In this document: positions 24,070 to 37,159 of the stretch, piece after piece
Numbering within the stretch: the first letter of the stretch is position 1
Layout: each line of letters opens with the position of its first letter
Assembly (NCBI GenBank): GCA_027605045.1
Contig: JAQFWX010000047.1
Location: 186,001 to 250,000, forward strand
Length of the DNA: 64,000 nt
Source: Phallus indusiatus
Lineage: Eukaryota > Basidiomycota > Agaricomycetes > Phallales > Phallaceae
Reading direction: 5' to 3'
The notes under the pieces: generated by a model
The model's input: only the letters and a program-made list of their open reading frames with translations
What the model was told of the DNA's origin: nothing
Database searches by the model: none
Position numbers and translations under genes: made by a program

Positions 24070-24615
24070 ATGGCGATCATTTTTGACCTCAAAAAAAGCA
24101 AAAGATCACGAGTACTCCTCCATGGCTGAACGACAGGTACGGTTTATAAGGATTCAACCCTCCAACGTTTGAGCACTACGCCGCAAACCTCGTTCTTTTC
24201 GATGATTTTACTAAACACCTCAGACTCTGCTCTTCCCATGTTGAATTCATCTGGTATGTGCTTTTTCGTTGAATTGCCTTGGTCTGAGCGGATCTTCGCA
24301 GAATGGGAAGATATACCCCTTTCAGCAATATCGAATTACTCTACTACCTCTATCCTACCGTCTAATTTATCCTTCGCGCCTCCGGGAAATTTCACCAATT
24401 CAACATCATACGGTCTTGGTACTGAAACTTTAATTTCTATCCTGAGTCATTCGGATCCACAAATGTCTTCTTTATGGGCTGTGTGTTTGGCTACACTCAT
24501 ATGCCTCTTCTTTTTATTCGGCTGGCTAGTATGCTATATGTGCCGTGCATTTTTGGCAGGCTCAGTGGCAAGCCGTTATAATTGCGAAGGGTTGAGAGGG
24601 TCGAGAAATTGTTAA
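24070..24615 (+). CDS. Doubtful small single-pass membrane protein
   Basis: From about 24151 a frame stays open to 24615. It includes a likely in-frame intron of about 50 nt starting GTATGT at 24252. The predicted protein has several N-glycosylation sequons (NTSD, NYST, NLSF, NFTN, NSTS) before a strong membrane helix (LWAVCLATLICLFFLFGWLV) and a short cysteine-containing tail. An ATG at 24070 can be joined only through a very short 39-nt intron, so the 5' end is unsure. No family was recognised. The sequon cluster plus helix suggests a secreted-side, plasma-membrane or vacuolar protein if it is real. Confidence 0.33.
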
Positions 24616-25895
24616 ATGTTGGTATTTTGTTTCAAGGAGCTTTCGGTAAACTAATCTGCACATTTTAGGCATTGATGTAGTATGATTATAAATAACAAGA
24701 TGTTCCGTGCATCAAGCATTATCACGAAAGAACAGTCCTTGGTTGATTATCAGCGTTTGCGTCTGTAATTTCTAAGAGCTCAATTGAGGGTTATTGCCTT
24801 GTTTTTTAAAACATCGCATTTCAGAGGTACACCCGTGAATCAAATCTGAACAGGTCGAGTTCTTCTCTCAAGTATTGAGAGTTAACAATCGACTAATAGA
24901 TGATCCATGAAGCTTCAGAGCTTTATATTTTACGCTCAGGCCTACCTAAATTCAATCGGAACGACCCCGGGAAATTCAAGCTATACAAGGTAAGCAGTGC
25001 CATTCGGAAGGTAGCCTGCGCTCTTTATGTAGATCTTCGGTTTCTGCTCTTAATCACATGATTTCTTAACCATATTGGCCTCAGTGATTTGATTAAGCGC
25101 GAATCGAATTCTCAGTGCAACCGGATTAGAAGATTGTGAAGTGCTTCCGGACTCTGACTGACGTCATGCACCTGACAACTTGGGTATGCACAGGGTAGTC
25201 ATCCCTGAATAAGCCTGCATATCTCGACCATTCTTTTACAGGAAGTACGAAATAGGATATGGCAGCTCTCATAATCAAATCCTATGCGTGTTGTAATTAC
25301 GGAGCTGACGACTAAGTTGACTCCTTCAGGGAAGGGTTCTTCATAAGTGACCATATTCAACCTAATGGGGCTGTTCTTGTCACTTGAATCTTTATTTCAA
25401 TATGCTCTTGCACGCTCAAATTCTAGATTTTCATCACTTGCCGTATTTCTTTCTCGAGATTCTTTGAGCCCTAGTAATACAGCCAAAGAAACAGTTTTAC
25501 GGGTGTTCAGCTCCTTGAAGCTGAAAAGCTCATTTGAGAAGCGTGCGAGATAGAAGCTCGACATTTGAATTACATCAATGACGTCGTCGGCCGACGCTTA
25601 CTACGGCGGCTGCTTCGGACTGCGCCGCTGCACTGAATACCGAATCCACGGAACGTGGACACAATATTTACTTCTCTTCTGAATATATGGCTCACCATAC
25701 GTAGGATAGTATGAATTAAAAAATTTACTAACTTCAACGCATGGCTTGCATCTCCAATGCATCTCAATTGATTGTTGACGTGTGACGTAAACGTGACATC
25801 TGAGCTCGCCACGCCCCCGGCGAGGTATCATCTCCATCGATGAGTGAATATAAATAGTTCTCTTGGAGACGTTCCAAAGCTCAACACAATTCTCA
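24616..25895. other. Intergenic, no gene seen
   Basis: Nearly 1.3 kb with only short open frames (for example 25347-25553) lacking splice context or composition typical of the neighbours. It contains the promoter of the beta-flanking protein gene at its right end. Confidence 0.5.
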
Positions 25896-26943
25896 ATGGT
25901 ATGTTTTGCGATTTAGTTTTTGAGTTAGCGACATGACTATGGTAATCAGGATACATTTATGAACATCGCTCAACAAGGCTTCAAAGCCTATCAAGAAAGC
26001 CAATCTGGAGGCCAACAACAACATCATCAACAGGGACCGCCGCCTGACTACCAAGAGCAAGAGCAACGCCACCACCAACCGCAGCAGCAGCAGCAGTACA
26101 ATTACGAAGGCGGCGAAGTGCAAGATCGCAGATACCGCGATGAAGGTAACTACCAAGGTCCTAATCGTATGTTCACTGTCACTTCTTCTAGAGAAATATA
26201 GCAATAATAATATTAATTAGTTGATCACGATGACGTCGTGAACCAAGCTGCTAGCCACGGCGGAAACTCAGGAGACCCATCCTTGTTTTCTAAAGCTATG
26301 CAACACATTAGTCACAACAAAGTAAATGCGTCTTAACTGAATCTTCTTTCATCGAGTTATTGATCAAAAGCATATATTAGGCTGAACACACTCAGCCAAT
26401 TGACGAGCAAGGTGTGCAAGAGGCTCATAGGCAGGCGTATGAGCGCAGCGACGCTGGCTCCTTAGACTCTGGTAGTATGGGTGCTGCCGCGGCTATGCAG
26501 GTAGGAACGCCAATCGCGAATCCTTGGGTTATCTTGTTTAGCATTTCCTATTAGGCCTTGAAAATGTTCACCCAAGGTGGTGGTGGTAGTGGCGGAGGTG
26601 GCGGTACTTCTAACCTTATCTCCATGGCTATGGGAGAAGCCTCCAAGTTATTTGATGCTAGTGGTGGCTCGGCCTCTGGTAACAAACAGGATGTTGTCAA
26701 TGGTGCAGCCATGACAATGATGAAATTGGTCGTACAGGTAATTCAATGTACTCCATAAATTTATTTAAGAGATGGTTTATGATTTTTTTTTCGTTTTCTC
26801 CAGTCTAAATTTGGAGGAGGAGGATTTATGGGTGGTGGTAACAGCGGTGGAATAAGTGGTCTGATGGGTCTTGTGAGTACAGATTAAATCAAGGTGTTTT
26901 TATAGAAACTGATTGGATTTTGCAGGCGAGTAAATTTATGTAA
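25896..26943 (+). CDS. Beta-flanking protein
   Basis: Homologue of the conserved gene that lies beside the A mating-type locus in many Agaricomycetes; its molecular role is unknown. The start codon is cut off by an intron directly after ATG, giving MDTFMNIAQQGFKAYQESQ. Next come a Gln-rich hydrophilic stretch, FSKAMQHISHNK, DAGSLDSGSMGAAAAMQ, then ALKMFTQGGGGSGG with a Gly-rich run, LISMAMGEASKLFDASG, VVNGAAMTMMKLVVQSKF and a second Gly-rich tail ending SGLMGLASKFM. About six small introns are needed and all close the frame. It lies about 14 kb from the right HD1, separated by the F-box array, SED5, GPD and others, so the usual neighbourhood is kept but stretched. Confidence 0.88.
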
Positions 26944-27948
26944 AGGACAGATTGTGTAAAATAATACTACCAATGTACAATTAAACTGGTCTATGTTTCA
27001 AGTATATCTATATCTTCCTCACGAAGACGTTGAATGATGCCAATGCACTTTATCAACTTCTCTCTGAGTTGGGTCTATAGTCGTTTTGGTAGCACTCTTC
27101 CGTGTACGAGATTTCGGTAAGTCTTGGCTACATCTCAATAACATTATTTATCATGCTCGAGCATATGAGGCGCTTGATACTGGTTTGGTATAAATGCGAA
27201 CGCTTTCAAACCAGTTGAGGACCGTCATTGAATGTCGGGTCAATTCAACACGCCAATAAATGTTTTCAGCTGAGATCACGATCCATGAATTCATTATTGT
27301 ATACAGATAGATGGGCTCGTCCTTCGCCGTATTGATAGCACGGCACTTCATAATGAATTTCCGGGTCGGATATAACACTCACCGCAGACCGTCAATGAAA
27401 ATTTCAAGAAATGATTAGAGGGTTTCCGATCACCCGCTCCTCCCACAGTCCGGTCATAATATTCAGAGGATATGTCTATGATCTAATATATTTACATTCA
27501 TTCATCTTGTCAGTTTTCTTTTTTCATCTTTAACAAAAGAAAATCGTTTCCCTTCAGTTGAATCAAATGCAAGCATAATTCCTCCGACATTATTTCGGAC
27601 TAATACTTCCTTGCTAAGTGTAATGTACAGCCAGCCCTGAGTTATGGTATCACTTTTAAATATCCGCCGGAGAGCTTGGAATCGGGACAAAATCCAACCA
27701 GACACGGGATACAAGCTGAGGTTTGTGGGTTTACCAAAGTAATAACAACCCTCAACATCACCAACATAAAGTGTTCCAATTCACCTTTACAATTTCCATT
27801 AATAATATGCAAAAAGTACATGCGTACGTGTACATTCAATATTTGTGTCCATTGGGGTGATAAAACATTCCGGATGTACAGGGTACAATCTATAAGTGAA
27901 ATAGATGAATAAAAAAAATTGCATCGGAGAAAACAGGAGGAAGGTGAA
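26944..27948. other. Intergenic, no gene seen
   Basis: About 1 kb between convergent beta-flanking protein and GMC oxidoreductase genes. Short open frames only; no RNA gene or repeat was recognised. Confidence 0.5.
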
Positions 27949-30900
27949 TTAGTATGTCCAGTCTGTCCATGTTGTTGCAAAAGAGAATGCGAATCGCCGA
28001 ATATAGGCGTATGCGTGGTCAATGAAACGGGGAATTACTGAGAGCTGAATCGATACGCGTTCGACGGTAATGACCAATTGCTCTTCAACTCCGTTATTAA
28101 GAATAATATCGGCGGCCTTCAATTATTAAGTCAGTCATTGCATGTCAACGGAAGATACAAAGGGCAAAAGAAGGCCCAAAAAGAAAATCATCAGGTGGTG
28201 CTAATGCTCCTTTGATACTCACCTTGTTTGCAATTGCATAGACGGTGGCTTGAGGGTGCGTGCTGAGTTGCATTGATATTACACTGGCGTCCGCAACTCG
28301 GACATTCCTGGTGCCGTAAACCTAACGAAACAGAAATATGGTCTACCATCATTATTCAAGGAAATCAAAAAATCGTTTTACCCTGAGAGTATTATCAACA
28401 ACGCCACCTATAAAACGCGGTGCCATTGGTGCGGTACCTGACATTGTTTTTTCTTAATGTTGCGTTCTAAAAACAGATACCGCAGTTACGTACCGACGGG
28501 ATGTTGAATGGACTGACACAAAAGAAGAAACTTTAGATACGTTTTGAAAATGCATGTGATGTCATTCACGTACGATCGCGTTTTCCCTAAAGAAGCTGTC
28601 GAGAGAAGATTGACAGATGTAAATACCGGAGGTTTTCGTGAGAATAAAAAAAAACAATGACTCACTCCTCCATCTCCTCGTCTGTCGTAACATTGCTCGG
28701 AGGTTCAACGCTATAGTCTATAAAGTCGCTCATAGAAGAATTGGCGATTGCTCGACGAATGAATTGAGCTGCTTTCACAGTTACCATAGCGTCTTTTGCA
28801 CAAAACGAGTTGAGATAAGAAAAAAATTAGTTGTGGCGATTAACATGCATAGAAAACACATTTACCGAAATTGAAATCAAGATATTTAAAATCGATCACA
28901 GGTACAGAGAGGGGGTTTTCATTTGAAATATGCTTCAAGGAAGGCACAGTTACGTTAGTGGACCTAAAGGTGACGAATTATCAAGATCTGCCGACTCACC
29001 ACGTTCCCCCTACTAAATGGGTGAAGTTGCGGTATGATAATTGTCACATAGTTTGTGTCGGGATGGGGTTTAAACCATGTGACCCCTCCGAGTGGACCGA
29101 ATAGTGCTTCCCATTGGGTTACATGGCCTTCTTCAAGCCAACGGCGTTGCAGCAAATATTGCATCGTGGAAAGATTAGATAATTGACCCCCTCGGGAAGA
29201 TAATTCAGAGTCAAGAAGCTCTAGAATATCCATATATTCCTTCTCGGTTAAAATTGACTGCAGTGTCGAGAAAACCACTGTGGACCAAACTGCAGTCATG
29301 AGACCTGTCCTGTTAGCGATACTAAAAACGCATGGTCAGTAAAATGTTTTTGAAAAAAAAAAGTTTAAAATAGCTACTATAATTCTCTCTGGGTTTGGGC
29401 AAAGTCCGGATTGATTCTGATGTTATCTATAGTTCTGTCAGTAAGCGTCTAAGGTCATTTAACAAAGATCGTTATAAATTATTACCCATTGTGTGATGCC
29501 CGGGTTTCAATGCATACGTCAAAGGTAAGAACACATGGTCTTGTAAGTTTTCCCCGACTAAGAATAGCAAACCAGTCAGCCTATTAGTAGTGCAAGTGAG
29601 ATGGACCCAGTCTCTTACCTCCGGGAAGTTCCACGACCGGTTGAACATTATATTTCTTCAGGACATCTGAGTTGCCGATGCCGGAATACTCGAGAATTCT
29701 TTCTCGAATCAGTGCCTTGAATGTTTATAAAAGTCAAGAAAACTACACACTGGGGTGTCTGAATAGTTCCGGCTGAGATTATGACTTCCTTGCGTACAGG
29801 AACTGAGTACACTTGTCCTTCAAAGAAAAATTCTACTGCGGTGGCTTTGACTGGTTCTTGATCAGTATCCCAAAGCAATCGGGTGACCTAAAACAAAAGA
29901 TGATAAGTAAGGCGAGATAAGGTCTTTTAAGCGTAAAACTTGTCATACACGTGCGCCAGGAAGAACGACGAGATTTGATCTGTTCAAGTTGGGTTCTAAA
30001 AATGCTGTTACGGCAGTAACTCTGGTTCCGCTTTTCCGATTCACGCTTGTCGGTGAGTCCCAAACGCCATTAATATCCCCAGAATCCTCGAATATATAAT
30101 GTCAGCGGATCATTTAATCGCGACTATGAAAGTTATTATGACTTACGGGTATCGAATTCGTCGGAATTCCTGCCTTGTTCATAGCCGTGACAAAAGGAAA
30201 CGTCAGGTCGCAATATAGCGCGTTGTGAGAAACCTATATATAAACAGCAATTATGTTAGAATACGGAAACGTCTGGCTTCCCCGACTTAACTTGAATCGG
30301 ACCACCTTTTCCGTGATAATTTTCATTCGTGAGCGTGCTATAGCCATGTAGCCATTTCTGGATCCGCGAGAAAACCCTTCGAGGCATAAAGGCTTCTGAA
30401 TCGGTATCAGGGAGAATGACATCAGGTGATGGCGGCGAATAATCTTCAAGCTGTTTGAATTGCTTTAAAAAACCTTGCCAACCCCATGATCTATCGTTCG
30501 CGAATTCCGCTAAGGCATCGTATTCCTCATCCGAGGCTCGACTCCAAACCTCAAAATTGATCGTGCTGGTTCCACCCAAAACTTTTCCTCTGCATGTACA
30601 AAAATAATATAAATGAAAAGCAAGGACTTTGCCATCTATCACTAACCTATTCGTGACTCGGGAGTTATTTTTAAGACCGGGTTGAGACACCCCAGGAAAA
30701 GCATGGTCATATCTGGTATTAAATAGCGCCTGGCCGAAATGGACTTGTAGCCGAACATTTGAATATGCGGTCCGATATCATAGGACATAAGATATACCCA
30801 CTAGGAACATCGATCATAGGGTCATCTTTAACGTATGCCCCTGAATCAAGCAAGCCAACATTGTACCGTCCATCCTCGCTGAGTCTGGAGGACAACAATT

Positions 30901-31275
30901 GTAGGGCTGGTAGTTTATGTGACAGTATTATGAAACTCACCTCGCTGCAACCGCGATGCCCTAGAAGTGGTCAAGTCAGGGAATGGAATGCAAGTCATGA
31001 ATGTGTGCATACTGCTGTGCCTCCACCTGCAAGAAGGGTTTAGTTGTCAAGCTAATAACCAGGACTACAAGTGACTTGAATTCACCTATGATGACGAAAT
31101 CGAAGTCATGTCTAAGAAATTCTTCGGGACGACTTGTCAAGACTAAATGATAAACAAGGAATGTCGTCAGACGAAATGAAAGGCGGAGGAGAGAGAAAGA
31201 CGAACGGCCGAGGACTACTGCACGGAGGCAGCAGCTGTAAAGGAGAAGTAAGTTGAGGATTTTTTTTTGAGCCAT
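27949..31275 (-). CDS. GMC-family flavin oxidoreductase, secreted (aryl-alcohol oxidase type)
   Basis: FAD enzyme that oxidises an alcohol or sugar and usually yields hydrogen peroxide; CAZy AA3_2-like in wood and litter fungi. It starts with a hydrophobic signal (MAQKKILNLLLLYSCC). The FAD motif IGGGTAGIAVAARLSEDG is assembled over three exons. The GMC signatures follow: RGKVLGGTSTINFEVWSRAS and VRKEVIISAGTIQTPQ. Near the end come QHPVGTAPMAPR with the catalytic histidine, VYGTRNVRVADASVISMQ, and STHPQATVYAIANKAADII. The gene is cut by more than ten introns. The C-terminus runs about 45 residues past the usual AADII end to DWTY, which may be an annotation artefact of the last intron. The substrate cannot be told from the sequence. 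Confidence 0.85.
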
Positions 31276-31998
31276 GCCCAACAAAGATGACCTTGCTTCT
31301 TTAAATGCTTGGACTTTCCCTAGACTCAAATAGCTCATCATTAAGGTCCCTCATGATGAGAATCCGCATTGAGAAATTTCCGCAACTGTGAGCATATTAT
31401 TGCTGCTGGCGTCTAATCAGTTAGCCCTGCCTAGTGTCTAACCACGAATAGAAGTCGGAACGGGACAAATCAGACCTGTTTGGCGCAAAGCCGCTAGGCC
31501 TAGCCTGCTGAGAAAGAAAAAACCAATTGGCCCAAGAAGTTGGTCGTGCCAACTCGGACTTCCCCATATAATCAGATGAAATAGAGAATGATAAAGTTTC
31601 AATTGATAGCACATGCGAAGAAATAGCTCGTAAAGAGAGTCCCTGGTCAATGGGCTATATCATGGATTAGAAGAATGACATGTAACCGGACTGCTTCGGA
31701 GTATACGACGAGCTTCTCCCGCCCAAGCTTAGATATAAGCTGGTAAAGTCCATATTTTCTCTCAAAGAAATTAAAGCTCCTTTGTGCCCGTCGACATACG
31801 GGATATGATATATAGCTGCGAACTAAATGATACGTGGTAATGAAAATAGCAGAAGAAGAAGAAGGAGAAAGTCGAAACGTGAGAAATAAAAAAAAATAAG
31901 GCAAACAAAGCAAACGTTGGGATTGGAAGTCCATGAATGGGAAAAAGAAACCATGCCCCCTTCCGTCCTTCCCCCCTTCTCATATCCACTCATATCCA
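31276..31998. other. Intergenic, GMC promoter and SLA2 3' end
   Basis: The 723 bases hold the upstream region of the GMC gene and the downstream region of SLA2. No further gene was seen. The stretch 31760-31990 is AT- and poly-pyrimidine-rich. Confidence 0.5.
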
Positions 31999-34900
31999 TC
32001 ACTCCGTCTCATCGGCATGATATCCTGCGCGTCGCATTCGTCCAAGTTTATGACGTGCTGCCCCGAGCTCTTTTTCCAATCTAAGAATTTCAACTTGCTG
32101 TTCCATTTCCCGAACCTTAAATTCGTGGACGCCTATCGTACTGTAATCAATCTGGTCCGCATCAATCTGCTTAGCGGTAATCTCCTTGACTTGACGAACG
32201 AGGGCTCTGCAAGCCTCCGTGACAGCCTTGGCAGCCAACTCAAGTTTTTCTTGTGTCTTTGACATGAGTGATGCCTTAACACGGGAGGCAGCAACCAGTT
32301 GTGCGGTCGCACTAGCCACCTCATTGGACGCAACAATGAGTTGTTCGAGGGTATGGGTGCCAGACAAGACACCATCAGCACATTCTATAAGGAGATTAGT
32401 CGCAAATGCGACAGCTTTGGCAGCAGATATCAATCCTTCGGTCCACCGGTTATTTCTTTTATAGAATTGGTGTGTCGAACTAGTGCCTTTGCCCTGACTG
32501 ACAATCTCTTGTTGGGATTCAGTAGCTGCTTGAATAAGCCGTCCGATAGCATTTGCAATCGCAAGAGCGGAAGCGAGGATGGTGTCGTGAACCTGGACGT
32601 CTATGGCATTGAAACGTCTCGTATCGCGAGGCCTGCCCATAATCTCCTTTAGACGTTGGGTAGCAGCCTCGATCGCACGCGCAGCACCAAGCATTTCCTG
32701 CTCGACTATATCCCCGATATCACCATTAGCTTTCGCCAAAGAGCCTGCCTTGCTTTTGGGTACAAGGGTTTCAACGACCTCTGACAGTTTGGTTAGGGAA
32801 GCCCGGGCCTCAACGCTGTTCCTGACTGCCACTTCTGATCGCTGGGCAGGTTGCAAATAGTCGATCTTGTACGATTGCAGGTTAAGGAAATAACGCAGGA
32901 CAACATCACCCGCTTTCTTGGCCACACCCACAAGTCGATCGGAGGCATCGTCGTCACTCGCAAGGCGAGTGACACCCTTCGCATTAATAAGCACATCTGA
33001 CATGACCTGCGCGAGCTCGTTGGCACTCTTAATGACTTCCACATGTTCGCCTCCTGGTTCTTGATTGACATAAAGAGTAAATTTGGTGGCGAATTCGTTA
33101 GATATGTTCATAGCCTTCTCAATCATTGACAGTGTATATTCTGGCGTGGCGTTCTGGTTGCCTGCCTGGCTCGGGGATTCTAGTTCGTAAATAGCTTCAT
33201 CGACCTTCTGCACGCAACTCTGGAGAATTGAATCTGCATAGTTTTGCAAGGGCGAATGAGATTCGACGGGAAATTAAAAAATCACATGGGCATACCGATA
33301 ATCTCATTCAATTTCTTGCGATTATCCAAAATTAGCGTATCAATTTGAGCAGTAGTAGCTTGATCGGATATGCCTTGAGTCTGTAGAGAAAGAATATTAA
33401 TGAATATATATTTGTCCTATGGAAGGGTGCAAAAACCACATACCTGTTGCAATTCATGTAATTGCTGAATGGTGCTATCCATTGCTTCTTGCAAAATTTG
33501 GATTTCCTGATCCTTCTCTTCTCGGAGCCGTTCAAGATCACCAACAGAATTATCCATCTTAAGAAGTAATTCATCGATTTGAATTTGTTTTGCCTGTAGG
33601 TGTGGAGATGCGTAAAGAGAGATGAAAAGAAGAACATAAGAAATAAGAAAAAAATGTGTCAATAAATCATATTTATGTAGATAATTATAAAAATGAATTA
33701 CCCGAAGCGAGTCTTCCAATTCGTTTAGCTGACGGTTGTATTTAGATATCAATGATGTCGTTTGTTCATTCTTGCCCCTTGATGCGTCTTCGGCACGTTC
33801 ATTTGCAAAGTCTAGTTCCCTGCGAAGCCTTTCAATTTCATCACGGTGATTCTACAGTATTTGAAAACAAATTTTTTCGTTAGTCAAAAGGTTAGGAACC
33901 TTGCGCGCGCAGCAGCAGCCAAGAAGACGTACAGCAGTCTGGCGATCCAAGTCAAATCGTGCGCGGTCACGTTCCTTAATCATGCCCGCAAGCTCAAGAT
34001 TCTTTGCTTTAACATCTCTTTCCATACGTTCCATTTTGTCAATAGCTTCCTGAGCAGAATTAGCCTTCAACTGTAATTGCTTGTACTTGCTAAGCATTTC
34101 GAGGTGTTCCGTTCGTAATTGGCTGTACAGTTTGGCCAAAGCTTCGTATTTGTTTCGCCACAATGCAACTTGCTCTTGTAGTTGTTTGATAAGTTCGTCT
34201 TTGGACATTATCTGGCTGCCCACATTGGCGTTGATGGATGCAAGTTCATTTTCGAGTCCTTTGACTCTCTACGACAACAAGCAAGCGTATCAGAAGACTG
34301 TTTGAAAAAGCTTTGAGAGGATAGACACGCACCCGATCATACTGCTCAAGCAAGAGCTGGTCACGTTCATACTGTCCCTGCATTCCTACGATTTGTTGTT
34401 GCAATTCCAGAATTTGTTGCTGAGCCTGAGAAGAGTACGCCTGTAACTGATTCTGCAATAGTTGCTCTTGAGCTAAACGTTCCCTCTCGGCCTGCTGTCT
34501 TTGCAGTTCTTCGTACTGGCGTTGCTGAGCAGCCTCTTGCTCCCGTCGCATACTCTCTTCCGCCTCTCTCTGAGCAACTAATTGCTTCTGTTGCGCCTCA
34601 TACTGAGCAAGCATTCTAGCTTGTTCGTCGATTTCAGCAGCGGTAGCAGTAGGTGTTGGAGCAGTAGGCGGCGGTGACTTTACTTCAAGATTCCTATTGC
34701 TGGTATCCGGGCGCGCGGGAAGTGCAGGAGCACCGTCGTCGCTTTCAAAAAGATTCGGAGGCTCGTTTCCAAGTTTAGGAACATTGATAAGGCCAGTGAG
34801 GTATTTGAGATTCGAACACTCGTAGAAAAATTTGCGCAGGGCATGATGTTGTGCGGCGTATCTGGAGCGGAGAGGCTCGAGGGCATCGACGGAGTCTGTT

Positions 34901-35904
34901 CGTCTGTGCATAGCGCGAAGCATACTGGTTATAAAACGATAGATGTTCCAGCTCTCTTTAACGAGCGGAACGAGCGCGGAAATCCGACATTCATTATTAG
35001 ATGAGAAATTGAAATGCGAGAATATGATGCGCTGGAAGGCATCGATCTGGTCCTGAAGGCCCATGAGGTCGGAAATAGTTTCATAACTGTGGATCCCGTC
35101 GGCTTTGCTTACAGGAAAAGGAGGAGAAGGAGAAGGAGAGGAGTCTATACATACCCTTCATTGGGGTCGTCTATCTCCTTCAGACTAATATATTCTTTAT
35201 ATTCAAAAAGACCATTAAACTCTCGCCTTTGGCGGTGGAAGCGCAGCTTTGCAAGGATGAATGAAACATATGTTCGAATGAGAGAACCATAGCCTGAGTA
35301 CCAAAAGTATAAGGGTAAATAAAACTCCAACAAGTGTCGTGGACCAATTGAACTCGCCTTTGCTAGTATCATTCGAAACAGTGCGCGCACAAGTCTCTAG
35401 CCACCCAGTTTGACTCTGAGCTTCTTTAAGAGCCTTAAATAGCATAATAAATTATGTTTCATAACAAGTAAATAACGGCGCGACTTACAACTGGATGTCC
35501 TTCTTGCAATATCTTATGAACTGTAATTAAAGCCTTGAAAATTTGGACCTCATCGGCCAAAATAGGCTGTACACGAAGACCTTGCCAGATAGACATTGAG
35601 CTGTGATAATCCCAAGTGTAGACAATGCATTCTACAGAATAGAATCACGACGGAACCGGACGTATTAGGCAATCTACGGGTGTGAACAATAACAAAGGAC
35701 GGCGAACGCACTTCGGACATGTTTCTGTTTCGGGGCTGTTTCATCTGAGTTGGTGGCCTTTTTAATATGTATCGACAACTCTTGCTCAGCCTTATCTTTG
35801 TCTACAGGTCTTGTTGGAAAATGGACTTCCTCGCCATCGATGTTGTATTGCGGTGTCCGTGACCTAGAGAAATTAAGAATAGGACTTTGAGCGCGGAGAA
35901 CCAT
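31999..35904 (-). CDS. SLA2: Endocytic adaptor SLA2/HIP1R
   Basis: Links clathrin-coated pits and PIP2 membranes to actin at endocytic patches. The N-terminal ANTH domain begins with KAEQELSIHIKKATNSDE and TAPKQKHVRKCIVYTWDYHS (spliced), then VHKILQEGHPV and GSLIRTYVSFILAKLRFH. It is followed by DQIDAFQRIIF and the PALPARP linker. A Gln/Glu-rich coiled coil spans about 34300-34650 and continues through 33400-34220. The C-terminal THATCH/I-LWEQ actin-binding domain follows (ILASALAIANAIGRLIQAA, RWTEGLISAAKAVAFATN), ending GRMRRAGYHADETE. About seven introns. The start is unsure: the ATG at 35904 gives an N-terminal extension before the ANTH domain. Confidence 0.93.
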
Positions 35905-37159
35905 AAGAAATGAAAAGTGAAAGAACAAACTACATTTCTTAAATGCACCGTGCAGGATATGCTATGAATAGATAATGAAGGACAGAACGGCACCATAAGT
36001 AAGGGATATCCAGTTCTGACCGACTTCAAGCAACCCTGTTCCCACGCTTTGCACTGCGGCCGAAACACTGCGTCTCCTCCATGGTTATGATGTAAGTTCA
36101 ATAATGCTGTGCCCGTAGCGTGGTGCGTTTGAAGTGAATTTGATTTTGATTGATATCTGTTTTTAGCAGAATGTCGCAACCAAATTATGTACAGGGTATC
36201 ACTCCCGTGGGCCGTGGCCCAACCGTGGCCGTACAACAATCGATCCACGCCTTTGCAGCTTGTTCTAGATGTTGAGTGAAACCGTGGATGAAACACGCCA
36301 CATTACTCCAATTCGACAGCATAATTATCCAAATGAGCACGTAACTGTGTGGTAGCTCTGAAAAACCTTGTCCGCAGTCCAGCGCGATCGTATCTCTTCA
36401 AAACAATCTACGTCAACCCCATGTGGTCTTTCCCCAATCCGGCGTATTCATGCATCAAAGATCCCTCGACCTTCTTTAACGAGCTTACTGTTTAATGGCC
36501 CAAATAACGAATTTTTCCGTGTTGCACACCACAATACTCAGACCATCACGACTACAAACGTAGCTCCATGCTGAACGAGAAAAAAAAACAACGGGCGCCG
36601 GACTATTCATGCTATCTTGAAGCGCAGGTCTACCTTCTCCGAGTGCGTACAAATCAAGCAAGTATCGTACGTCAACCTGTTTTTACCCGCTATTTTCGCG
36701 TAATGCGTTCACCTCTAGCCAAGCGACATTGTGCTGGCGAATACTAACGACTGGACCTCACGTGGATTTTCCGGCAAGCCTTTATCCAGGCTGTCATAAT
36801 GACTTTCGTATAACGAAGACGATGGGATAATATTATTCTCCCGCTTGATGGCGGTCTCAAGTCCATTGTCTCTTTACAAGTACTATAGCTATTTCAGATT
36901 AGTAAATACTTGTATCACGCGTTTGATGCATTTAATTACATAATACTGATGCGCTAATTACAACATTAGATCATTTTGGACTTCTACTTCAAGAATCAAT
37001 TGATTTCATCATTCAAATAATTTATCAGACCAAAGGAGGCCGTCTATTTAATTTCAGCACAATGCTTGAAGAGGATGCAACAAAAAAGAAAAGGGGACTT
37101 GAGGCGTGCAAAGGAACTCGAAAACGTAACGCGTATGTGATGTCTGTAGCTTTACCGGA
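35905..37159. other. Intergenic, no gene seen
   Basis: About 1.25 kb upstream of SLA2 and downstream of the broken HNH gene. No open frame with plausible splicing, no tRNA and no repeat were recognised. Confidence 0.5.

Noticed and set aside
25347..25553. 68-residue frame before the beta-flanking protein gene
   Set aside because: Short, isolated and with no domain.
31999..35904. SLA2 taken as a sign of an ascomycete MAT locus
   Set aside because: The TALE-type HD1/HD2 pair, beta-flanking protein and intron style place the window in Basidiomycota.
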